Source: Cyclobacterium sp. SYSU L10401 (GTDB lineage: Bacteria; Bacteroidota; Bacteroidia; Cytophagales; Cyclobacteriaceae). From it: a stretch of 64,000 nucleotides of DNA. A model generated the notes under the pieces. The model was given only the letters and a program-made list of their open reading frames with translations, made no database searches and was not told the origin of the DNA. Shown one piece after another: positions 56,989 through 64,000 of the stretch (the stretch's first letter is position 1; the number at the start of each line of letters is the position of its first letter). Where the stretch lies: positions 553,637 to 617,636 of the forward strand of contig NZ_WOFO01000003.1 of NCBI RefSeq assembly GCF_010993705.1, in the 5' to 3' direction. The position numbers and the translations under genes are program-made.

Positions 56989-57209
56989 CCGTTCAGTGTA
57001 AAAAACTAAGGAATTTTAATTCAAGTAATTATACCTAAAGATAAACAATATATCGGAAAAACAGGTACTTGACGGGCAACGTACTCAAAAAGTTTTTTTA
57101 TACTGCCGTTACCAACACTTATCTCCTACTTTCATATTTTAACAGAATATTGGCTTGCAAATTTTTGATTAATACGTACATTTAAAAGACAAATTTAAAT
57201 CAAGTCTAT

Positions 57210-57437
57210 ATGTGGGAAGATGATAATACAGTTTTTCGGGTAGTATTCAACCAGGAAGAACAATACAGCATCTGGCCTGCCAACCGGGAAATTCCTCTCG
57301 GGTGGCAGGCCGAAGGAAAAGAAGGGAGTAAACAGGAATGCCTGGATCACATAGAAGAAATATGGACCGATATGCGGCCACTTTCTTTAAGAAAAAAAAT
57401 GGAAGCCTTACAGAAAAATCAGCAGAAAGAGCCATGA
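57210..57437 (+). CDS. Stand-alone MbtH-like protein
   Basis: The 75 residues match the MbtH family throughout: [20 protein letters not shown] then [26 protein letters not shown]. All three signature tryptophans (IWP, GWQ, IWTDMRP) are present. Family members bind and activate adenylation domains of non-ribosomal peptide synthetases and are normally encoded beside them. None is in this window. It is divergent from the LuxR gene (221 nt) and 46 nt upstream of the PL8-type lyase gene. Confidence 0.95.
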   Translation: MWEDDNTVFRVVFNQEEQYSIWPANREIPLGWQAEGKEGSKQECLDHIEEIWTDMRPLSLRKKMEALQKNQQKEP

Positions 57438-57483
57438 TTTAAGTCTTCCTGCCCTATCATTATTCACCCAAAATAACAAAACC

Positions 57484-59667
57484 ATGAGATTACCTTCGAC
57501 AGGCTCAGGGAGTTTTTGGCTGTCGGTCATTTTACTATTCCTGCTCCAATCTTTCACCTGCCTTTCCAGTGAGCTGGACACCATCCGGAGCCGGGTAGTA
57601 GCCGAATTGCTGAAATCAGAAATTTCAGAACAACAGGTGAAAAATATCCTGAATCGGATGAACCCAGATGGCTCCTTCCCTGAAATCGATTACCAGGATC
57701 TGAGTAGAACAGCAGGGTTTCCTCACAGAAAACATACCGGAGACCTGGTTTACCTGGCAAAAGCTTATTCCAAAGCCTCCTCTGCTTTTTATCAGGATCA
57801 GGCCTTAAAAGAAAAGATCACCCTATCGCTAAAATACTGGGTAAACCATGATTTTGTGGGAGATAACTGGCACAACAACCAAATCACCACCCCCACCAAC
57901 CTGGTCAACCTGATGCTTCTGATGGGGGATGAATTACCGGAGGATTTGGTGGATAAAGCCCAACCCATCATTGGCAGGGCTCATATGGAGGCCTCTGGCG
58001 CACGTCCCAGCGGAGACCGGATCGTAATAGCCGGTATTTTGGCTAAAAATCTGCTTTTTACAAGAAATAAAGAAGCCTTTGACGAGGTCATTTCCATCAT
58101 TGCCAACGAAATCAAATTTTCTACGGGAGAGCGGGGCATACAGCACGACTATAGCTTTCACCACCGGGTGGATCGGGTAAATAATACCACCTCCTACGGC
58201 TATGGAAAATACGCCAATGCCTTTGGTGAATGGGCAGACTATGTAGCAGGAACTTCCTACGCCTTTGACACCGACCGGATCAACCAGCTGGTGGATTATT
58301 ACCTGGACGGGGTCTACAAGCAACTGGTCTACGGTATATACGAAGACATTAGCGTAAAAAACCGGGCCATCTCCAATCAAACTACTTTCCAGCCGAAGGG
58401 AACTGAAGAAATTGAAAGGTTATTGCGCAGCACCGATCACCGGAAGGAGGAGTTGGAAGAAATCATACAGCTTCGAAAAGGGGAGCGCTCTCCTACCCGC
58501 TCTTTTGCTAAATTTTTCTGGCAAACAGAACATTTTGTGCTACAGCGACCGGATTTTTATACGACCGTGCGGATGTTTTCCACCCGCAACCGAAACATGG
58601 AAATGCCCTATAATGGTCCAGGCATTACCACCCACCACCGGGCAGATGGCACGAATTACCTGATGCTGAAAGGCAATGAATACCATGATATCTGGCCGGT
58701 TTACGACTGGCAAAAGATCTCCGGAACCACCATATTGCAAAAACCTGAATTACACGGACCCGATGACATACAGATGGATGGCTTGACGGACTTCGTAGGG
58801 GCAGCAGAGGACGGATATTTTGGGACCGTAGGCTTTGATTTTATCAGTCCACATGATGATACCAAGGCAAAAAAGGCATGGTTTTTCTTTGACCGGGTTT
58901 ATGTTTGTCTGGGAGCCGGAATTGCTTCGGATAAGCCCCATCCCGTAGCTACCACTGTGGATCAGGTGTTACTCCGGGGCCCGATTCGGGTACAGCAACG
59001 GGACAGCGATCCCCGGGTCTTGCCTGAGGGGGAACACGAACTGGAGGATTTGGAATGGCTGTACCATGATGGAGTCGGATATTGGTTTCCCAACAGACCC
59101 AATCTGACGGTTAAAAACCAGGTAGAGAGCGGAAGCTGGGCAGACATCACCGATCAGAAAAATGTTTCCACCAAAGAGATTCGGAAAAAAGTTCTGACGG
59201 CTTATTTCGATCACGGTATTCGGCCTCAGGACGCCGGGTATGCTTATCTGGTCGCTCCAAGAATCAATCTGGAAGAACTGGCTTCCCTTCCTCAGTCCGG
59301 GTTAACCATCCTGGCAAATAATCAGCGGTTACAGGCGGTGCACCACCCTGGCCTGGAGCAAACGCAAGCCGTATTTTACGAAGCCGGTACCCTTTACCTG
59401 ACCGATGGAGCCGAAGTGGCCGTAAAGCAGCCGGGAATTGTACTGATTAAAAACGATGGCAATTCCATTCAATCCCTGACCGTAGCAGATCCTGGTCGGA
59501 GCAACAGCGAATTCAAAATAAGCGTGCCCGGCAAATACAAACCAAGATCCAAGGCAGTAAAGGCAACATGGAATAGAAGCACCAATACCAGCCTAATCAC
59601 CATGCAAATGCCTGATGGTGTTTATGCAGGCCAATCCCTTACGGTGGAATTGAGACCTGGCAAATGA
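57484..59667 (+). CDS. PL8-family-like polysaccharide lyase (chondroitin AC / hyaluronate type)
   Basis: The 727 residues have an N-terminal hydrophobic export segment (FWLSVILLFLLQSFTCLSS; the Cys could be lipidated but the lipobox is weak). The N-terminal alpha-toroid carries VGDNWHNNQITTPTNLVNLM and the catalytic His/Tyr region YSFHHRVDRVNNTTSYGYGK. Next comes the beta-sandwich with FSTRNRNMEMPYNGPG (Arg/Glu site) and the lyase C-terminal domain. PL8 enzymes cleave uronic-acid polysaccharides by beta-elimination. A sulfatase follows at 160 nt. The first codons lie in a common interspersed repeat motif (CTTCGACAGGCTCAGG), so the exact start is uncertain. Confidence 0.88.
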   Translation: MRLPSTGSGSFWLSVILLFLLQSFTCLSSELDTIRSRVVAELLKSEISEQQVKNILNRMNPDGSFPEIDYQDLSRTAGFPHRKHTGDLVYLAKAYSKASSAFYQDQALKEKITLSLKYWVNHDFVGDNWHNNQITTPTNLVNLMLLMGDELPEDLVDKAQPIIGRAHMEASGARPSGDRIVIAGILAKNLLFTRNKEAFDEVISIIANEIKFSTGERGIQHDYSFHHRVDRVNNTTSYGYGKYANAFGEWADYVAGTSYAFDTDRINQLVDYYLDGVYKQLVYGIYEDISVKNRAISNQTTFQPKGTEEIERLLRSTDHRKEELEEIIQLRKGERSPTRSFAKFFWQTEHFVLQRPDFYTTVRMFSTRNRNMEMPYNGPGITTHHRADGTNYLMLKGNEYHDIWPVYDWQKISGTTILQKPELHGPDDIQMDGLTDFVGAAEDGYFGTVGFDFISPHDDTKAKKAWFFFDRVYVCLGAGIASDKPHPVATTVDQVLLRGPIRVQQRDSDPRVLPEGEHELEDLEWLYHDGVGYWFPNRPNLTVKNQVESGSWADITDQKNVSTKEIRKKVLTAYFDHGIRPQDAGYAYLVAPRINLEELASLPQSGLTILANNQRLQAVHHPGLEQTQAVFYEAGTLYLTDGAEVAVKQPGIVLIKNDGNSIQSLTVADPGRSNSEFKISVPGKYKPRSKAVKATWNRSTNTSLITMQMPDGVYAGQSLTVELRPGK

Positions 59668-59827
59668 GGTACCCTTCCAACCGAGCGTCGAATTTATTCC
59701 GATGAAAGCGGAAGTAGATTATTCCCGGATTGATGCATGTTGGCATTGGAGAATCTCCGAATTTAAGTTAGCTTAACCCCTTAAAAATAACCGTTTAAAG
59801 AAAGTTTTATCATTAATTCCCCTCATT

Positions 59828-61141
59828 TTGAAACCAAATTCTCTTTTCTTTCTTCTCTGCATTTTACTGGGTATACCGGGGACGATACCTTCCCTTAAAG
59901 CCCAACAGCCGCCCAATATTATCCTGATTTTTGCCGATGACCTGGGCTATGAGGTCTTGCCTGCCTATGGCAATACTGAACATCAAACGCCCTCCCTGGA
60001 CCGCATGGCTGCCGGAGGAATGGTATTTGAAAATGCCCATGCCATGCCCTTGTGTACCCCCTCGCGGGTAAAACTCATGACAGGGAAATACAATTTCCGC
60101 AATTACATCGGTTTCGGCCTGCTGGACCCCAATGAAAAAACCATGGCCCATTGGCTGAAGGAACAGGGCTATGCCACCTGCGTGGCGGGCAAATGGCAAC
60201 TGTATGGCAATGCCCGGCAGCGGGAATTGGCCGGGGGAAAGATCGGCAGCCTGCCGGAGGAAGCCGGCTTCGATTCCTATCGGCTGTGGCAGGTGAGCGA
60301 TCTGGGTTCCCGGTACAAAGACCCCTTGTTGGAAACCAAAGGCAGTGGACTGGAAAAGTTCGACGGGCAGTACGGGCCGGACCTTTTTACCGATTACCTG
60401 GAGGATTTTGTGGAGCGGCAGGCAGGTGATCCCTTTTTCGCTTATTTCCCCATGGCGCTGACCCACGATCCCTTCGAGCCGTACCCCGGTTCCCCCGATT
60501 TTGCATCCTACGATCCTCAAAAGCGGGTCAACGATCCTCAGTATTTCCCTGGGATGGTGACCTATATGGACAAGTTGGTGGGACGGATTATCGACAAGGT
60601 GGCGGAACTGGGCATTGCCGAAAACACGCTGATCCTGTTTGTGGGTGACAACGGCACTGACCGGGATGTGGTCACAAGTTTTAAGGGACAGGAGTTGCGC
60701 GGCAACAAGGGCTATACCAACGATTTGGGAACGCATGTGCCCATGTTGGCCTATTGGCCAGGCACGGTCGCTTCGGGCAGCAGAAATGAAAACCTGATCG
60801 ACCTGACGGATTTTTTACCCACTTTGCTGGAAGTATCCGGCAAGAAACCCAATGCCTTGCCTGGACCGCAGGATGGGATCAGTTTTTATCCCCAATTGAC
60901 GGATTCCGGGTACACCGGTCCAGTTCGGGACTGGGTCTTCTGCCATTACGACCCCAATTGGGGCAATTTTAAGGCCCGAACCTTTGTCTACGATACCGAC
61001 TGGAAGTACTATGCCGATGGAGAAATCTACGATCTCCGCAACGATTTGCTGGAAACCCGGCCGCTCGATTTTGCAGCGTTGGATGCTACCGGTAAAAAAG
61101 CGATTCGCACATTCCGTAAGGTGCTGAAGCAGATGCGGTAG
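59828..61141 (+). CDS. Secreted sulfatase (formylglycine type)
   Basis: The 437 residues start at a TTG codon (59828); no ATG exists between it and the upstream in-frame stop at 59795. The signal peptide ends LKAQ. Metal ligands IIFADDLG-like (LIFADDLGYE) and the sulfatase signature PLCTPSRVKLMTGKYN are present; Cys76 should become formylglycine. Further ligands are ALTHDPFEPY and FVGDNGTDRDV. With the PL8-type lyase upstream it suggests use of a sulfated uronan. Confidence 0.93.
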   Translation: MKPNSLFFLLCILLGIPGTIPSLKAQQPPNIILIFADDLGYEVLPAYGNTEHQTPSLDRMAAGGMVFENAHAMPLCTPSRVKLMTGKYNFRNYIGFGLLDPNEKTMAHWLKEQGYATCVAGKWQLYGNARQRELAGGKIGSLPEEAGFDSYRLWQVSDLGSRYKDPLLETKGSGLEKFDGQYGPDLFTDYLEDFVERQAGDPFFAYFPMALTHDPFEPYPGSPDFASYDPQKRVNDPQYFPGMVTYMDKLVGRIIDKVAELGIAENTLILFVGDNGTDRDVVTSFKGQELRGNKGYTNDLGTHVPMLAYWPGTVASGSRNENLIDLTDFLPTLLEVSGKKPNALPGPQDGISFYPQLTDSGYTGPVRDWVFCHYDPNWGNFKARTFVYDTDWKYYADGEIYDLRNDLLETRPLDFAALDATGKKAIRTFRKVLKQMR

Positions 61142-61793
61142 TAGACGGTTGCGAAAGATAATGAACCCTATAAGTGATTTAGAAAAAGGAACCCTATACG
61201 GGCATAGAAGTGCATACAAACAAGAATTTAATGGGGCATGATTATTTTTTGGAGCCCGACATCACGAAGAAATAGGAACCATCAATTCAACCGATATAAA
61301 ACCCTTAAATTTCCTTTTATGGCTTATAGGGTTTGAAAAAACTCGAATCCTATTGGACATAGAAGTGCATGTAAGAGGGGTTTGGAAACGCATTCGCTTT
61401 TTTTGAATTGGAAATATTTTCTCCCCTACCTTCCCCCTTTTCCGATTCCCTACACCAACCAGTCTCTATTTCAAGTTTTAATCCTAAAAATACCAAAGGT
61501 TTGGTATTGTATGGCTTTGGTAAGGGGTTTACCTTGTTTTTCAAAATATTGGTTTGGTGCAGTCTATTTGGCGACTGAAAAAACTGAATTAGGTCATTTC
61601 AAGTGGAGGTACCGAAGAACTATTGTTAAAAGGATGCTTGACATCAATTTTAGCTATTCATCCGTGCTTGTTGCGCTAAATTATCCGAGGACCAATATTT
61701 TATAATTTATTGAATTTCATTGAGCGGAAAAGAAAAATACTGGTCCTAAACCAAAGATATTTTCTTTGGTAGCTTATTTTATCGATAATTGTT
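61142..61793. other. Intergenic region with a direct repeat and a leader hairpin
   Basis: About 650 nt between the sulfatase and the repeat protein. The 13-mer CATAGAAGTGCAT occurs at 61203-61215 and 61358-61370, each preceded by CCTAT. A hairpin CCAAAGA-TATTT-TCTTTGG (61751-61769) lies in the likely leader of the next gene. Frames at 61382-61705 (+) and 61350-61544 (-) look like chance translation. Confidence 0.45.
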
Positions 61794-64000
61794 ATGAGAA
61801 TATATACGTATACCCGGAGCCTGGCTATAAGTTGTAGCTTGTTGTTTTTTTCATTTTCAACTTTTGCTCAATTCGCTTTCCAATGGGACAAAACCATTGG
61901 CGGTAGCGGTGATGACAATCTTACCAGTTCCATTTCTACAAATGATGGGGGGTATTTGCTGGCAGGTTATTCGAATTCTCCTGCTTCAGGAGATAAAAGC
62001 GAGGACGGAAATTTTTCCATGGACTATTGGGTAGTAAAAATAGATGGCAATGGCAACAAAGTCTGGGACAGGACCTTTGGAGCTGGTAGCGCAACCTTTC
62101 TTAGAAGTGTTTCTGCTACAAATGATGGGGGATATTTGCTAGCTGGTCACACCGTATCCAATGCTTTGAGGGATAAAAGCGAGGACAGTAAGGGTGGAGA
62201 CGATTATTGGATAATCAAAATAGACGGTGATGGAAATAAGGTATGGGACAAAACTATCGGGGGAATTGGAACTGACTTTCTTAGAAGTATCACTACCGTT
62301 GATGATGGCGGCTTTTTACTGGCAGGTTATTCTAACTCCGGGGCTTCAGGTGACAAAAGTGAAAACAGTCGTGGTAGCTACGACTACTGGGTAGTAAAAA
62401 TTGATGAAACCGGAAACAAAATCTGGGACAAAACCTTCGGAGGAAATCGGCTTGATGACCTTCAAGCGGTCACAATTACTCCGGATGGGGGATTTCTGTT
62501 GGGAGGTACTTCTATTACCACTGCCTCCGGAGATCAAAGCGAGGACGGTTACGGTGGCAATGATTATTGGATAATAAAAATTGACGGTAATGGAGACAAA
62601 ATTTGGGACAGGACCTATGGGGGAAATAGGAATGAAAAATTTTATAGTATAAATGTCGCTCTAGAAGGGGGCTATATATTGGCAGGTTATTCTGAATCCA
62701 ATACATCAGGAAATAAAAGTCAGGACAGTAAAGGAAATTCTGACTATTGGGTGATTAAAATTGATGAATTGGGAAATAAAATTTGGGACAAAGCATATGG
62801 CGGAGCAAGTAGTGATTTGCTTTTCAGTAGCACCAACACCCTTGATGGAGGCTATTTATTGGGAGGTTATTCACCGTCTCGGGCATCGGGTGATAAAAGT
62901 GAGACAGGAATAGGTGGTAGGGACTACTGGATCGTCAGAATAGATGGAAATGGTAACAAAATTTGGGATAAAATTTTCGGAGGAAGCGGAAACGACTATC
63001 TTTATAGTACTTTATCCACAACTAACGGTGCCTATCTACTTGCAGGTAATTCCGACTCAGATGCTTCAGGCGACAAAAGCGAAGACAGCAAAGGCGGCTT
63101 AGATTATTGGGTCGTTAAACTTCAGGACGTAAATGCTGATAATGAAACACCAGTTATTCAGGAGGTAGCACCTATTTCCGCAAGTACCGAGGTTGGTGTC
63201 TGTGATGCATCTGTAGCTTTTTCTGCAATTGTTACCGATAATTCCGATGCCACGATCACTCCAATATTTACCGTCATGATAGATGGGATCAGTACGGAAA
63301 TCAGTTCGCCCTATACCTTTCCAGCAGGAGAAACCACGGTGACTGTAAATGCGATGGATGCTGCCGGTAATGAAGCAACCGAACAGACCTTTACGGTTAC
63401 CGTTGAAGATAACGAAGCTCCGCTTATTGAGGAGATAGTGCCCATTACAGTGACTGCAGATCCTGGAACCTGTACTGCTTCGGTCGATTTTTCAGCAATC
63501 ACCTCCGACAACTGCGATACCTCTGTATCTCCTGTATTTAGTATCCTGGTAGATGGAGTCAGTACGGAAATCAGTTCGCCCTATACTTTTCCGGCAGGAG
63601 AAACCACGTTGGCTGTAAATGCCATGGATGCTGCCGGTAATGAAGCTACAGAGCAGACCTTTACGGTCACGGTTGAAGATAACGAAGCTCCGGTTATTGA
63701 CGCGGTAGTGCCCATTACTGCGCCTGCCGATGCTGGAACCTGTGCTGCTTCGGTGGAATTTTCCGCAACAATATCCGACAACTGCGATACCTCTGTATCT
63801 CCTGTATTCAGCATCCTGGTAGATGGGGTCAGTACGGAAATCAGTTCCCCATATACCTTTCCGGCAGGAGAAACTACGGTTTTTGTAAATGCGATGGACG
63901 CTGCCGGTAATGAAGCAACCGAACAGACCTTTACGGTTACCGTTGAAGATAACGAATCTCCGGTTATTGAGGCGATAGCACCCATTACTGCAAATGCCGA
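61794..64000 (+). CDS. Large secreted repeat protein with HYR domains, 3' end outside window
   Basis: The signal peptide is LAISCSLLFFSFSTFAQ after ATG 61794; at least 735 residues are in the window. Residues about 30-445 consist of seven 60-residue units, each starting at WDKTFGG-like sequence and containing DGGYLLAGYS, ASGDKSED and DYWVVKIDGNGNK. A HYR/Ig-like array follows (PYTFPAGETTVTVNAMDAAG, FTVTVEDNEAPVI) with conserved cysteine pairs. The architecture resembles T9SS-exported surface adhesins; a sorting domain would lie beyond the right edge. Confidence 0.9.
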   Translation, partial: MRIYTYTRSLAISCSLLFFSFSTFAQFAFQWDKTIGGSGDDNLTSSISTNDGGYLLAGYSNSPASGDKSEDGNFSMDYWVVKIDGNGNKVWDRTFGAGSATFLRSVSATNDGGYLLAGHTVSNALRDKSEDSKGGDDYWIIKIDGDGNKVWDKTIGGIGTDFLRSITTVDDGGFLLAGYSNSGASGDKSENSRGSYDYWVVKIDETGNKIWDKTFGGNRLDDLQAVTITPDGGFLLGGTSITTASGDQSEDGYGGNDYWIIKIDGNGDKIWDRTYGGNRNEKFYSINVALEGGYILAGYSESNTSGNKSQDSKGNSDYWVIKIDELGNKIWDKAYGGASSDLLFSSTNTLDGGYLLGGYSPSRASGDKSETGIGGRDYWIVRIDGNGNKIWDKIFGGSGNDYLYSTLSTTNGAYLLAGNSDSDASGDKSEDSKGGLDYWVVKLQDVNADNETPVIQEVAPISASTEVGVCDASVAFSAIVTDNSDATITPIFTVMIDGISTEISSPYTFPAGETTVTVNAMDAAGNEATEQTFTVTVEDNEAPLIEEIVPITVTADPGTCTASVDFSAITSDNCDTSVSPVFSILVDGVSTEISSPYTFPAGETTLAVNAMDAAGNEATEQTFTVTVEDNEAPVIDAVVPITAPADAGTCAASVEFSATISDNCDTSVSPVFSILVDGVSTEISSPYTFPAGETTVFVNAMDAAGNEATEQTFTVTVEDNESPVIEAIAPITANA
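61884..63143 (+). repeat. Seven in-frame 180-bp tandem coding repeats
   Basis: TGGGA(C/T)A unit starts occur at 61884, 62064, 62244, 62424, 62604, 62784 and 62964, an exact 180-nt spacing without any indel, although the units differ in many synonymous and some amino-acid positions. They encode the 60-residue blocks of the secreted protein. Confidence 0.92.
63311..64000 (+). repeat. 270-bp tandem coding repeats (HYR domains)
   Basis: The marker CTGCCGGTAATGAAGC occurs at 63361, 63631 and 63901, exactly 270 nt apart (90 residues). Over the next 56 nt the first and third copies are identical while the middle one has several synonymous changes. The array runs past the right edge. Confidence 0.92.

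Noticed and set aside
61382..61705. 107-codon plus-strand frame in the gap after the sulfatase
   Set aside because: Its composition is unlike neighbouring proteins, no family was recognised, and repeat debris lies close by.
61884..63143. Regular repeats resembling a CRISPR-like array
   Set aside because: The period is 180 nt, a multiple of 3, and the repeats lie in one open frame encoding 60-residue blocks. There are no short repeats separated by unique spacers.
63311..63985. Minus-strand frames of 66 and 134 codons
   Set aside because: They are antisense shadows of the HYR repeats and repeat with the same 270-nt period.

Overview
The window looks like chromosome of a Bacteroidota bacterium, probably Cytophagales. 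The evidence is a type IX secretion (T9SS) C-terminal sorting domain on the first protein, a SusC/SusD pair, a LytS/LytTR two-component system, a TANNTTTG-type -7 promoter element, DUF2911 and DUF6155 proteins, and several polysaccharide-degrading enzymes. No rRNA, tRNA, CRISPR array or intact transposase gene was recognised.

Layout. 0-13 kb is mostly housekeeping and envelope: a secreted subtilase (cut at the left edge), rpe, two small envelope proteins, gyrA, a TPR protein, a dicarboxylate/sodium symporter, and a 1075-residue lipoprotein joining an SGNH-like domain, a PVC-type sugar dehydrogenase and a cytochrome c. 13-18 kb holds a LytTR regulator/kinase pair, two interspersed palindromic repeats and a purple-acid-phosphatase-like enzyme. 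18-22 kb is a decaying toxin-antitoxin island: an orphan HigA, a YefM whose YoeB partner survives only as its C-terminal half, an apparently intact RES/Xre pair, and a second HigA with a fragment resembling a HigB C-terminus fused by an ATGA overlap. 22-28.5 kb has an inositol-phosphatase-like gene abutting a small-molecule kinase, a zinc alcohol dehydrogenase, a PEP synthase, a DUF2911 protein and a DUF559 endonuclease relic. 28.7-38.3 kb is a xylan utilisation locus on the minus strand: esterase, GH10 xylanase, GH43 xylosidase, SusC, SusD. 38.4-45 kb carries a four-gene RND efflux operon ending in a DsrE-like protein.

45-57.4 kb is the least explained part. A pseudogene with a large internal deletion and a DUF6155 gene are followed by two very large, signal-peptide-less proteins (1436 and about 1792 residues), separated by 12 nt and preceded by a PAS-LuxR regulator on the same strand. 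Divergent from that regulator is a stand-alone MbtH gene, normally a partner of non-ribosomal peptide synthetases, though no synthetase is in the window. 57.5-61.1 kb has a PL8-type lyase and a sulfatase, which suggests use of a sulfated uronic-acid polysaccharide. The window ends inside a large secreted protein with seven 60-residue repeats at an exact 180-nt period, followed by HYR domains at an exact 270-nt period.

The best candidate for an undescribed system is the PAS-LuxR / giant-protein pair, possibly with the MbtH gene. Its function cannot be read from the sequence.
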